A stretch of 64,000 nucleotides of DNA from Hyphomicrobiales bacterium (GTDB lineage: Bacteria > Pseudomonadota > Alphaproteobacteria > Rhizobiales > Rhizobiaceae): NCBI GenBank assembly GCA_900465915.1, contig UBKJ01000003.1, forward strand, positions 213,953-277,952. The letters are read 5' to 3'. The position numbers and the translations under genes were made by a program. The notes beneath the pieces were generated by a model. That model saw nothing but the letters and a program-made list of their open reading frames with translations, did not search any database and was not told the origin of the DNA. This document shows, in pieces, positions 16,562 to 23,918 of the stretch; within the stretch, counting starts at the first letter, position 1, and each line of letters opens with the position of its first letter.

Positions 16562-16865
16562 GATCGTCCTCCGCTCGTTGGGGCGTTTCGCGGCCGGACG
16601 GCGACGTCCGGCGCCGCATGAACGCGGTTGAAACAAGGAGATAGGGCGCCGATCCCGATCGGAAAGCCCTTGCTCCCAAGCCTTCCATCTTGCCGTCCAC
16701 AGGCGGGAGCGCAAGGCGCTTGACAATAAATATACATCAAAATATATTTTGAAATATACGAATTGGGGTCGCCCCGGTCCGTTGTGAGAGGCGGATGCCT
16801 GTCAGTGAATCACGAAAAATCCAAGGCAGCGGCCGGCGCCCGCGCAACGCCGCTCCAGAGAGGCA
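16562..16865. other. Intergenic region with strong promoter and AT-rich operator
   Basis: About 304 bp without a gene. The left part is GC-rich with an 8-bp hairpin (16593-16612). The right part changes abruptly to AT-rich sequence (16720-16760) with a near-consensus promoter and nested palindromes. From 16760 to 16865 I see an untranslated leader only. Confidence 0.6.
16720..16759 (+). promoter_or_regulatory. Sigma-70-type promoter overlapped by AT-rich dyad, site 1
   Basis: The -35 TTGACA is at 16720-16725, spacer 17 bp, and -10 TATATT at 16743-16748. The 16-bp perfect palindrome TCAAAATATATTTTGA (16737-16752) covers the -10. Overlapping it is ATATATT-TTGA-AATATAC (16742-16759), which recurs at 23655-23672 and 23830-23847. 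The placement suggests repression. The GntR protein encoded at 20005 is the nearest candidate regulator. Confidence 0.7.
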
Positions 16866-17369
16866 ATGATGTATTATTTCGCTTACTGCACTTGGCTGCA
16901 CGACATTGAGATCACCCGCTACTGGCCCGAGGCCAAGGCGGTCACCAAGGCCTATGCGGCCAATCATTCGCTGCGCTTCCACGCCGCCGGCGACCGCAAG
17001 GACCGCGGATGGTGCCATTTCCTCAACACCGCCGAGGCCTGGGGCGAGAAGGCGCTGGGCGTCGTGTTCGAGCACGACGACAACCGCTTCGGCGAGGATT
17101 ACGACGACTTCGAGCGCTGCTGCGTGACGGTCTATGGCGACGACGGCAAGATGTACGACTGCTGGACCTATCGCCTCATCACGCCGGGCATCGAGATGCG
17201 CCCGCCGAACTTCTACTGGGAGCACATCCCGGCCGGCCTGAAGCAATGGGATTTCCCGCAGGAATATATCGACAAGGTGCAGGCCGTGTTCGACAACGCC
17301 GCCGAGTGCCCGCGCGCCGACCGTCCGAATCCGTCCAAGGTTCCGGGCAAGGGCGCCGAGTCGCGCTGA
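16866..17369 (+). CDS. Gamma-glutamylcyclotransferase-like (AIG2-like) protein
   Basis: A 167-residue protein resembling the GGCT/AIG2 fold. It begins MMYYFAYCTW, matching the YFAYGSN opening of the family, continues with an LGVVFE strand, and has Glu83 in DYDDFERC at the place of the catalytic acid. The substrate loop YGSN has become YCTW, so activity on gamma-glutamyl compounds, which would release 5-oxoproline, is uncertain. It is the first gene after the strong AT-rich promoter and is followed by an amino-acid ABC operon after a hairpin. Full 5-oxoprolinase genes lie 16 kb downstream, which makes a role in 5-oxoproline formation attractive but unproven. Confidence 0.62.
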   Translation: MMYYFAYCTWLHDIEITRYWPEAKAVTKAYAANHSLRFHAAGDRKDRGWCHFLNTAEAWGEKALGVVFEHDDNRFGEDYDDFERCCVTVYGDDGKMYDCWTYRLITPGIEMRPPNFYWEHIPAGLKQWDFPQEYIDKVQAVFDNAAECPRADRPNPSKVPGKGAESR

Positions 17370-17390
17370 TCTTCGGCGCATCGGTCTTCC

Positions 17391-17421
17391 AAAGGGGCGG
17401 CGGCGTCTTCGCCGCCCCTTT
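17391..17421 (+). terminator. Hairpin between AIG2-like gene and ABC operon
   Basis: AAAGGGGCGGCG (17391-17402) pairs with CGCCGCCCCTTT (17410-17421) as a perfect 12-bp stem. The terminal T residues are inside the stem, so it may be a partial terminator that sets the ratio between the two genes. Confidence 0.7.
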
Positions 17422-17456
17422 GGGGAATAGGGAATGAAGCAAAGAGGGGATTAACA

Positions 17457-18326
17457 GTGAATTATCGTCGAAACGCATTGCGCGCCGTCGCCGGCGCTCT
17501 GGTCATTGGCGCGGCCGGCGCGGCCTTCGCGCAGGACGCGGCTTCCCTGGTTCCGCAGGACATCCGCGACCGCGGCGTGCTCAACGTCGGCTCGCAGCAG
17601 ACTTTCCCGCCCATCGAATTCCGCCAGCCCGGCAGCCAGGAAGTCAGCGGCGCCAGCGCCGACCTGCTGCGCGAGGTGGCCAAACGCCTCAATCTGAAAC
17701 TGCAATTCGTGCAGGCCGAATACGCCGCGCTGATCCCCGGCATCGAGGCGCGCCGCTTCGACGTCGCCTCGGGCGGCATCAGCGACACCGAGGAGCGCGA
17801 GCAGAAGCTCGACTTCGTCAATTACATGATGTCCGGCGGCAGCCTCCTGGTGCGCGCCGAGGACGGAAGCGGCTACAAGACCATCGCCGATTTCTGCGGC
17901 AAGCGCGTCGCCACGCTGCTCGGCAGCCGCGTCATCATGGCCCGCGTCGAGGAGGCCTCCGCCGCCTGCCAGAAGAGCGGCGCGCAGCCGATCACGGCCG
18001 ACCAGCTTCCCTCCGCGCCCGACGCCCGCATGCAGCTCGACCTCAAGCGCGTCGACGCCTATCTCGGCGACTTCCCCGCGCTCGCCTATATGAAGTCGCA
18101 GTTCCCCGGCAAATACGAGATCGCCGGCGGCAATTACATCCTGACGCCCTACGTCACCTCCTGGGGCTTCTCCAAGAACCAGCCGCAGCTGCGCGACGCC
18201 GTCAAGAAGGCGACCGAGGACATGCTGGCCGACGGCTCCTATAAGACCATCATGGCGAAATGGGGCGTCGAGGGCGGCGCCCTGCCGGCCGTCACGATCA
18301 ACACGCCCGCCACCAAGCGCAACTGA
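17457..18326 (+). CDS. Amino-acid ABC transporter substrate-binding protein
   Basis: A 289-residue periplasmic protein with signal peptide ending AFA (cleavage after residue 25) and the SBP_bac_3 fold. The fold is seen in GVLNVGSQQTFPPIEF near the mature N-terminus, GIEARRFDVASGGISDTEER, and RMQLDLKRVDAYLGD in lobe 2. The GTG start has AGAGGGG 9 nt upstream. It is followed by a permease and an ATPase, so it forms a complete polar amino-acid uptake system. The ligand is expected to be an amino acid or small zwitterion. The AIG2-like gene just upstream hints at a gamma-glutamyl or related compound. Confidence 0.92.
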   Translation: MNYRRNALRAVAGALVIGAAGAAFAQDAASLVPQDIRDRGVLNVGSQQTFPPIEFRQPGSQEVSGASADLLREVAKRLNLKLQFVQAEYAALIPGIEARRFDVASGGISDTEEREQKLDFVNYMMSGGSLLVRAEDGSGYKTIADFCGKRVATLLGSRVIMARVEEASAACQKSGAQPITADQLPSAPDARMQLDLKRVDAYLGDFPALAYMKSQFPGKYEIAGGNYILTPYVTSWGFSKNQPQLRDAVKKATEDMLADGSYKTIMAKWGVEGGALPAVTINTPATKRN

Positions 18327-18340
18327 GGTCGGAGGCCGGC

Positions 18341-19189
18341 ATGAGCATTTCCGCCGCCCGGCAGGTCGCCGACCTGCCGATCATCCACCGGCGCCGATGG
18401 GGATCGTGGATTCTCGGCGTCGTCGTCCTCGCCTTCGTCGCCGTGCTGGTCGCGGCGTCGTTCCGGGCCAGGATCATCGACCTTTCGGTCTTCGCCGAAT
18501 ATATCTTCAGCGGCCAGATCCTGATGGGCGCGGTCAACGCGCTGGTGCTGGGCACGCTGGCCCTGTTCATCGCCGCGCTGATCGGCTTCGTCGCGGCCTT
18601 GATGCGCGTCAGCGGCAACCCGATCCTGTCGGGGATCGCCGCGGTCTACGTCTATCTGTTCCGCGGCACGCCGATGCTGATCCAGCTGATCTTCTGGTTC
18701 AACGCGGTGCCGATCATGTTCCCGAACATCTATCTGGCGCTGCCCTTCATGGACGCGCCGCTGATCAACGCCTCCACCACCAACATCGTCACGCCCTTCC
18801 TCGCGGCGCTCGCCGGCCTCAGCCTCGCCGAGGGCGCCTATATGAGCGAGATCATCCGCGGCGGCATCATGGCCGTCGACCGCGGCCAGCGCGAGGCCGC
18901 GACCGCGCTCGGCATGGTGCATCGCAAGGTGCTGACGCAGGTGATCATCCCGCAGGCGGGGCGCATCATCATCCCGGCGCTCGGCAACCAGTATATCATG
19001 CTGCTCAAATCCTCGTCGCTCGCCTCGGCGATCGGCTATCTGGAGCTGCTGCGCGTGGCGACCGACATCTATTCCTCCAATTTCCGCGTCGTGGAGCTGC
19101 TGGCCGTCGCCGCCGTGTGGTACCTGGTCATGACCGCCTTCGCCACCGCCATCCAGACCGTCCTCGAAAAGGTGTTTCCGCAACGATGA
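18341..19189 (+). CDS. Amino-acid ABC transporter permease
   Basis: A 282-residue permease of the HisM/GlnP class with about five or six hydrophobic helices. FRGTPMLIQLIFWF marks the conserved start of the core, and EGAYMSEIIRGGIMAVDRGQ followed by ATALG is the EAA loop that contacts the ATPase. GGAGG precedes the ATG by 5 nt. Its stop overlaps the ATPase start (ATGA). A single permease gene implies a homodimeric pore. Confidence 0.93.
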   Translation: MSISAARQVADLPIIHRRRWGSWILGVVVLAFVAVLVAASFRARIIDLSVFAEYIFSGQILMGAVNALVLGTLALFIAALIGFVAALMRVSGNPILSGIAAVYVYLFRGTPMLIQLIFWFNAVPIMFPNIYLALPFMDAPLINASTTNIVTPFLAALAGLSLAEGAYMSEIIRGGIMAVDRGQREAATALGMVHRKVLTQVIIPQAGRIIIPALGNQYIMLLKSSSLASAIGYLELLRVATDIYSSNFRVVELLAVAAVWYLVMTAFATAIQTVLEKVFPQR

Positions 19190-19986
19190 GCGCGACAGAG
19201 CAAAAGATGAACGCCGTGTCGGTGGTGGACGTCTCCAAGGTCTGGGGAACGGTGACGGCCTTCAGCGGCGTCAATTTCGAGGTACCGCCCGGCCAGGTCG
19301 TGGCCCTGCTGGGGCCGTCGGGGGCGGGCAAGTCCACCATGCTGCGCTGCCTCAACCATCTGGAGCGCATCAGCTCCGGCCGCATCTACGTCTATGGCGA
19401 ACTGATCGGCTATCGCGAGACGGCGACGGCGCTTTACGAGCTGTCCGACGCCGAGATGAGCCGCCAGCGGCGCAAGGTCGGCATGGTGTTCCAGCATTTC
19501 AACCTGTTCCGCCACATGACGGCGCTGGCCAATGTGATGAGCGGCCCGGTGCATGTGCTGGGCCGGCCCAAGGCGGAGGCCATGGCGCTGGCGCTCAGCC
19601 TGCTCGACAAGGTGGGGCTGAAGGACAAGGCGCGCTCCTATCCTTCGGCGCTATCGGGCGGCCAGCAGCAGCGCGTCGCCATCGCCCGCGCGCTCGCCAT
19701 GGAGCCGCGCGTGCTGCTCCTCGACGAGCCGACCAGCGCGCTCGATCCCGAGCTGGCGCAGGAAGTGGTGGTGACCATCCGCAACCTCGCCGAGGAGGGC
19801 CAGACGATGGTGATCGCCACGCACGACATGGCGATTGCGCGCGACGTGGCGGATCGGGTTATATTCATGGAGGGCGGTCAGGTGGTGGAGGATGCTCCCT
19901 CGGCGGAGTTTTTCACGCAGCCGCGCAGCGACAGGGCGCGGCAGTTTCTTGCGCGCGTTTTGCCGGCTTCTACAATATCCGAATGA
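19186..19986 (+). CDS. Amino-acid ABC transporter ATP-binding protein
   Basis: A 266-residue ATPase of the GlnQ/HisP class: Walker A GPSGAGKST, Q-loop VFQHFNLF, signature LSGGQQQR, Walker B VLLLDEPTSAL and switch His in ATHDM. It carries the polar amino-acid signature SALDPEL. It overlaps the permease gene by 4 bp and is followed after 18 bp by the GntR gene, so regulator and transporter are probably cotranscribed. Confidence 0.94.
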   Translation: MSATEQKMNAVSVVDVSKVWGTVTAFSGVNFEVPPGQVVALLGPSGAGKSTMLRCLNHLERISSGRIYVYGELIGYRETATALYELSDAEMSRQRRKVGMVFQHFNLFRHMTALANVMSGPVHVLGRPKAEAMALALSLLDKVGLKDKARSYPSALSGGQQQRVAIARALAMEPRVLLLDEPTSALDPELAQEVVVTIRNLAEEGQTMVIATHDMAIARDVADRVIFMEGGQVVEDAPSAEFFTQPRSDRARQFLARVLPASTISE

Positions 19987-20004
19987 TTCGGAGAGCGAGG
20001 GCAA

Positions 20005-20655
20005 ATGGCGGCAAGAAAAACAGCTTCCGGCGAATCCATGGCGAAGGACGTCCGGACCCGAATCCGCAGCATGATTCTCGGCTCCGAGCTGAAGCCCGGC
20101 CAGCGCCTGGTCGAGGACGAATTGTGCGAACGCCTGGGCGCCGGCCGCACGCCGGTGCGCGAGGCGCTCTTGATGCTGCAGGGCGAGGGGCTTCTGGCCC
20201 GCGCCCGCGGCTGGGTGGTGGAGAATGTCGACGGCACGCAGATCCGCGCGATCTTCGAGAGCCGCGCCGCCATCGAGGGCGCGACCGCCCGGCTCGCCGC
20301 CCGCCACGCCTCGCGCAAGACCTTTGACGCGCTGCTGCGGCTGATCGACGCCATGGAGCCGAGCGAGACGCTGACCCGCGCCGAGCTGAACCGGCTCAAC
20401 AACGAGTTCCACACGCTGATTGTGGAGGGGGCGGAGAATCCGCTCCTGGCGCAGTTCCACGAGCGGACCCAGTTTCACTACTGGATGCTGCGGGTGCCGA
20501 TCCTGTTCTCGGAGATCGAGATCGTGGAATCGAACCAGCAGCATCGCAGGATCGTCAGCGCGCTGATCGCGCGCGACGAGGACGGAGCGGATCGCGCCGC
20601 GCGCGATCACGTCGAGAGAACGATGGCCATCGTGGAGCCGGCCATCCACATCTGA
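20005..20655 (+). CDS. GntR family regulator, FCD (FadR) subfamily
   Basis: A 216-residue regulator. The winged helix is at residues about 12-75 (LVEDELCERLGAGRTPVREALLML, the FadR-type recognition helix). The all-helical FCD ligand domain contains NRLNNEFHTLIVEG, whose His and acidic residues usually bind a metal and a carboxylate ligand, and QQHRRIVSALIARD with the conserved His. FCD regulators sense organic or amino acids. It is the last gene of the first amino-acid transport operon and is the best candidate to bind the AT-rich dyad found at 16742, 23655 and 23830. That link is inferred. Confidence 0.9.
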   Translation: MAARKTASGESMAKDVRTRIRSMILGSELKPGQRLVEDELCERLGAGRTPVREALLMLQGEGLLARARGWVVENVDGTQIRAIFESRAAIEGATARLAARHASRKTFDALLRLIDAMEPSETLTRAELNRLNNEFHTLIVEGAENPLLAQFHERTQFHYWMLRVPILFSEIEIVESNQQHRRIVSALIARDEDGADRAARDHVERTMAIVEPAIHI

Positions 20656-20680
20656 CAATCCGCCCATCGAGACACGCCGC

Positions 20681-20704
20681 CCCCGGCAAGCGCCGCTTCC
20701 GGGG
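20681..20704 (+). terminator. Hairpin between GntR and VOC genes
   Basis: CCCCGG (20681-20686) pairs with CCGGGG (20699-20704), and AAGC with GCTT inside, with one bulged C. No T-tract. It could attenuate read-through into the VOC gene. Confidence 0.5.
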
Positions 20705-20746
20705 AACGGAAAGCCGCGCCCGATCGAAACCACAAGGACAGGAAAA

Positions 20747-21184
20747 ATGACCGGAATATTCCAACAGCTTCACCACGTCTGCATCGTCGTCAAGGACCTG
20801 GAGAAGACCGTCGCCTATTACGAGAGCCTCGGCGTCGGCCCCTGGTTCGACTATCCCAAGAAGGGCGAATATCTCGAATTCGACGTGCCCAACAAGGAAG
20901 CCTCCAAGGCGATGCGCTACAAATGCGTCGACCTCGACAACGTCCAGATCCAGCTCTGCGACCCGGGCGTGCTGGATTCGCCACAGAAGCGCTTCCTCGA
21001 CGAGCGCGGCGAGGGCGTCTACCATCTCGGCTTCGAGGTCGAGGATCGCGACGCGGCCGAGGCCGAGGGACGGGCGCTCGGCCTGCCGGTGGTGGCGCGC
21101 GGCAAGCGCACCGACGGCGGCGGCTTCTGCTATTTCGACACCCGCGAGAAGGCCGGTATCGTGCTGGAAGTCCGCAAGTCCTGA
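20747..21184 (+). CDS. VOC family protein (glyoxalase/epimerase-like)
   Basis: A 145-residue vicinal-oxygen-chelate protein made of two beta-alpha-beta-beta-beta units. The first begins LHHVCIVVKDLEKTVAYYESLG, with His at the metal-ligand position. The second begins GVYHLGFEVEDRDAAEAEG, and the last strand has a Glu near the C-terminus (VLEVRKS). This matches methylmalonyl-CoA epimerase or glyoxalase-like proteins, which bind a divalent metal and act on oxoacids or isomerise them. It could continue the pathway of the transported compound. It ends at a strong terminator. Confidence 0.85.
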   Translation: MTGIFQQLHHVCIVVKDLEKTVAYYESLGVGPWFDYPKKGEYLEFDVPNKEASKAMRYKCVDLDNVQIQLCDPGVLDSPQKRFLDERGEGVYHLGFEVEDRDAAEAEGRALGLPVVARGKRTDGGGFCYFDTREKAGIVLEVRKS

Positions 21185-21192
21185 AACGACAG

Positions 21193-21222
21193 GCGGCCCG
21201 TTTCGGACGGGCCGCGTTTTTT
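21193..21222 (+). terminator. Rho-independent terminator after VOC gene
   Basis: GCGGCCCGT (21193-21201) and ACGGGCCGC (21207-21215) form a perfect 9-bp stem with a TTCGG loop, then G and six T. Confidence 0.92.
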
Positions 21223-21233
21223 CCACTGACATT

Positions 21234-21255
21234 GCGCCCGGCCTTGGCCGGGCGC
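21234..21255. terminator. Hairpin at convergent gene ends
   Basis: GCGCCCGGCC (21234-21243) is complementary to GGCCGGGCGC (21246-21255). The innermost pairs must open to form a loop. It lies just after the stop of the minus-strand flavoprotein and probably terminates it. Confidence 0.55.
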
Positions 21256-21263
21256 TTTCGCGT

Positions 21264-22445
21264 TCAGATCAGCTCGCCGACATTGATCTCGCCGCCGGCC
21301 ACGTTGGCGCCGTGGGCGAAGCGGGCCGAGGAGAATTCCGGGCGGACGATGTCGGCGCTATGGCCGGTGGCGATCAGCTCGGCGGTGCCCATGCCGACGG
21401 CGGGCGACACCTTGAAGCCCTTCTCGTTGCCGCCGGCGATGAGGACCAGGCCGCGGCATTCGTGATGCTCGCCATAAATGCCCTTGAAGTCCGGCGTGAA
21501 GCCGTCGACGCCGGTCCAGGTGTTCATGCCGACGAAGCGTTCGGCTGAGGGGATGCGCTGGTGGATGCGGCGGATGCCGGCCCCGACGGCGGCGGGGTCG
21601 ACGTCCTCCTTGCGTCGGTCGGGCTCGATGGTCTGGCCGTAGCGGTCGTCGCGCATGGAGATCAGCGCCGTCGAACCGTCCTCCGGCCGGAAGGACGTGT
21701 CGAAGCGGCCGTCGAGAAAGGTCATCGGGTTTTTGACCTCGGCCGGCATCATGACGCGGCCGATGGTCAGCCGGCGCGCATGGACGGGCAGATCGACGCC
21801 GATGCTTTGCGCCAGCGGCGCGCACCAGGCGCCGGCCGCCAGCACCACCGTCTCGGCGTGGATTTCGCCCTGCGGCGTCACCACGCCGGTCGCCCGGCCG
21901 CCGGAGCCGATGAGGCGCAGCGCCGGCGTGCGGGTGAGGAGGCGGACGCCGCGCGCCAGCGCGCCGGCCAGCAGCGCCTCGTTGGATTTCGCGCCATAGG
22001 CGGTCCCGCAATCGGGCTCGTAGACGGCGATCGTGTCCTCGACCGTCAGATGCGGCTGCAATTCGGCCAGCTCCGCGCCGTCGATGATGCGGCTGTCGCT
22101 GCCGATCCGCCGCAGCATGTCGACATGGGGCTGCAATTGCGCGCGGCGGCTGGCCGCGTCGAGCCAGAGGAAGCCGGTGCGGCGAAAGCCGGCGTCGCCG
22201 CCGACGCGCTCCTTCCAACGGGTGAAGACGTCGAGGCTTTTCAGCGCCAGCACGGCTTCCGGCTCGTTGGCGTGAAAGGTCCGCAGCAGGCCCATGCCGC
22301 GGCTGGAGGCACCGGCGCCGGGGAAGTCGCGGTCGATGACGATGACGTCCCTGATCCCGCGCTCGGCGAGGAAGAAGGCGGTGGCCGCGCCGTTGAGGCC
22401 GGCGCCGACGATGACGACTTGCGCGGTTGCGAAGGCTTTGCTCAT
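21264..22445 (-). CDS. FAD-dependent amine/amino-acid oxidase (DAO family)
   Basis: A 393-residue flavoprotein related to sarcosine oxidase beta and glycine or D-amino-acid oxidases. The FAD motif is VVIVGAGLNGAATAFFL, followed by the IDRDFPGAGASSRGMGLLR segment characteristic of sarcosine/dimethylglycine-type enzymes. The C-terminus ends with GGNEKGFKVSPAVGMGTAEL, the second flavin contact. These enzymes oxidise a secondary or primary amine carbon with flavin and deliver electrons to O2 or an acceptor. The start at 22445 overlaps the stop of the upstream DMT gene (ATGA), so the pair is an operon under the site-2 dyad promoter. The substrate is unknown. Confidence 0.88.
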   Translation of the reverse strand: MSKAFATAQVVIVGAGLNGAATAFFLAERGIRDVIVIDRDFPGAGASSRGMGLLRTFHANEPEAVLALKSLDVFTRWKERVGGDAGFRRTGFLWLDAASRRAQLQPHVDMLRRIGSDSRIIDGAELAELQPHLTVEDTIAVYEPDCGTAYGAKSNEALLAGALARGVRLLTRTPALRLIGSGGRATGVVTPQGEIHAETVVLAAGAWCAPLAQSIGVDLPVHARRLTIGRVMMPAEVKNPMTFLDGRFDTSFRPEDGSTALISMRDDRYGQTIEPDRRKEDVDPAAVGAGIRRIHQRIPSAERFVGMNTWTGVDGFTPDFKGIYGEHHECRGLVLIAGGNEKGFKVSPAVGMGTAELIATGHSADIVRPEFSSARFAHGANVAGGEINVGELI

Positions 22446-23464
22446 GTGCGTTCTCCGGTGGAGGGTTGGTTTTGCGCGCGGCGCATCGACATAAGCGAGC
22501 CGGCGCCGAAGATGACGACGCCGCACAGCACCGTGGCGAGCGACAGCCAGCCGGTGGGGCTGACGCGCTCGCCGAGCACCACCACGCCGAGCGTGACGCC
22601 AACCAGCGGCTGGAAATAGGTGTTGAGCGACGCCGCCGTGGAGCCCCAGCGATGGATGAAGTGGAAGAACAGGAGATAGGTCAGCGCCGAGCCGGCGAGG
22701 CCCAGCTCCAGTATGGCCAGCACCGAGACGAGGCTCGGCGCATGGACCTGCAGCGTGCCGCTGACGAGGCCCGAGACGGTGAGGTAGAGCGCGCCGATCC
22801 CGATCTGCAGGAAGGCGTTGACGAAGGGATGCACGCCGTTGAGGAAGCGGCGCGTATAGACGTTGCCGGCGGCGAACATGGCCGAGCTGAAGACGATGAT
22901 CAGCGCCCAATAGTTGAAGCCGTCGCCCGCGCCGCGCCCGAGGCCGTAGAGCGTGGCGATGCCGGAAAAGGCGACCAGCAGGCCGAGCGCGCGCAGCGGG
23001 TTGAAGCGCTCGGTGCGCACCAGGAGCCAGGAGAACAGGAAGGCGAACAAGGGCGTCGTCGCGCTCAGCACGCTCGCCAGCGACGAATGGACGTGAAGCT
23101 GCGCCAGCGTCAGCAGGATATAGGGGACCGCGATGTTGAGCGCGCCGAGAAAGGCGATATGCCCCCACAGGACCGGATCGCGCGGCAGCGGCAATCGTCG
23201 CACGCCGACGATGACGCCGAGGGCGAGCGTGGCGAGCGCCATGCGCAGCACGGGCACGGTGAAGCCGTTGAAGCTGCGCAGGGCGAGCGCGGTGAAGAAG
23301 AAGCTCGAGCCCCAGACGCAGAACATCAGCGCATAGAGGAAGAGCTGCAGCGGCAGGTCGGGCGGCCTGCGCCATGCGGCGGAGGGGGCGGGCGGCGGAT
23401 CGCCGACGGGCCGCGTGGCCTGTTGGCTGCGGCGGTCGGTGGTCGGGAGTGCGCCGGTTTGCAT
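22442..23464 (-). CDS. DMT family (EamA) transporter, RhaT/YdcZ-like
   Basis: A 340-residue membrane protein with a hydrophilic N-terminal tail of about 35 residues, then ten hydrophobic helices in two EamA repeats. Repeat one has YALMFCVWGSSFFFTALAL. Repeat two ends NTYFQPLVGVTLGVVVLGE, with the conserved Pro and Gly of the last helix. The ATG at 23464 (MQTGALP) is the first plausible start; upstream sequence is a GC-rich leader. It is translationally coupled to the flavoprotein, suggesting export or exchange of the oxidation substrate or product. Confidence 0.85.
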   Translation of the reverse strand: MQTGALPTTDRRSQQATRPVGDPPPAPSAAWRRPPDLPLQLFLYALMFCVWGSSFFFTALALRSFNGFTVPVLRMALATLALGVIVGVRRLPLPRDPVLWGHIAFLGALNIAVPYILLTLAQLHVHSSLASVLSATTPLFAFLFSWLLVRTERFNPLRALGLLVAFSGIATLYGLGRGAGDGFNYWALIIVFSSAMFAAGNVYTRRFLNGVHPFVNAFLQIGIGALYLTVSGLVSGTLQVHAPSLVSVLAILELGLAGSALTYLLFFHFIHRWGSTAASLNTYFQPLVGVTLGVVVLGERVSPTGWLSLATVLCGVVIFGAGSLMSMRRAQNQPSTGERT

Positions 23465-23651
23465 GATTTCATCTCTGGGTATGTTGGGGTCGTCGTCGAT
23501 GGTCGGGGGCGGTCGAATCCCGTCCGGCCTGCGCGCCTTCGACCGTCCCCGATTCCGCGCGCCGGATCGGGGACGCGGCGGCGGGGAAGGCGACTTCTGG
23601 GCGGGAAATCCGGGCGCGCCTCCGATCCTCCAACAGGAAACGACGCCGTCA

Positions 23652-23680
23652 TAAATATATTGAATAATATATTTTGTCAA
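23652..23680 (-). promoter_or_regulatory. Promoter of DMT-flavoprotein operon with dyad site 2
   Basis: Reading leftward, TTGACA is at 23680-23675. Possible -10 boxes are TATATT (23659-23654, spacing 15) and TATTTA (spacing 17). The perfect dyad ATATATT-GAAT-AATATAT occupies 23655-23672, filling the spacer and the -10, as at site 1. Confidence 0.65.
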
Positions 23681-23767
23681 CGAGCGGGCGGGAGGCGGAA
23701 GATGGATTTGATCGCGCTCATGGAGGGATTTCGGACCGATTTTCCACTAATAGGTTGTTTATAAATG

Positions 23768-23786
23768 ATTTTAAGGCGTTTAAAAT
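23768..23786. promoter_or_regulatory. AT-rich dyad of different sequence
   Basis: ATTTTAA (23768-23774) and TTAAAAT (23780-23786) flank GGCGT. It lies between the two divergent promoters and differs from the ATATATT dyads, so it may bind another protein, for example a global regulator. Confidence 0.4.
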
Positions 23787-23821
23787 TTCCGCGCTCCGCA
23801 GGTTGCCCAATACGGAGCATA

Positions 23822-23850
23822 TTGACAGGATATATTTTTGCGTATATATA
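23822..23850 (+). promoter_or_regulatory. Promoter of second amino-acid ABC operon with dyad site 3
   Basis: TTGACA at 23822-23827, 17-bp spacer, TATATA at 23845-23850 (or TATAAA two bases on). The dyad ATATATT-TTTG-CGTATAT at 23830-23847 sits within the spacer. Its right arm deviates at two bases from sites 1 and 2. Confidence 0.65.
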
Positions 23851-23918
23851 AAGTTCCCATTACGCTCGGCCGAACGCATCGCGGCGGGCGTGCTCCAACT
23901 ATAACAAGGGGATCGGAT

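Larger units (their letters stand above)
23465..23918. other. Divergent intergenic region with two promoters and AT-rich dyads
   Basis: About 454 bp without a confident gene. The left 190 bp is the GC-rich leader of the DMT gene. From about 23650 the sequence turns AT-rich and holds two outward promoters, each with the ATATATT dyad (sites 2 and 3), and a further 19-bp dyad at 23768-23786. A 20-codon reading frame starts at ATG 23702 after GGGAGGCGGAAG and ends at TAA 23764. I do not call it a gene without other support. Confidence 0.6.

Noticed and set aside
23702..23764. 20-codon reading frame in the divergent region
   Set aside because: It has a plausible ribosome-binding site but no supporting pattern; I keep it only as a remark.
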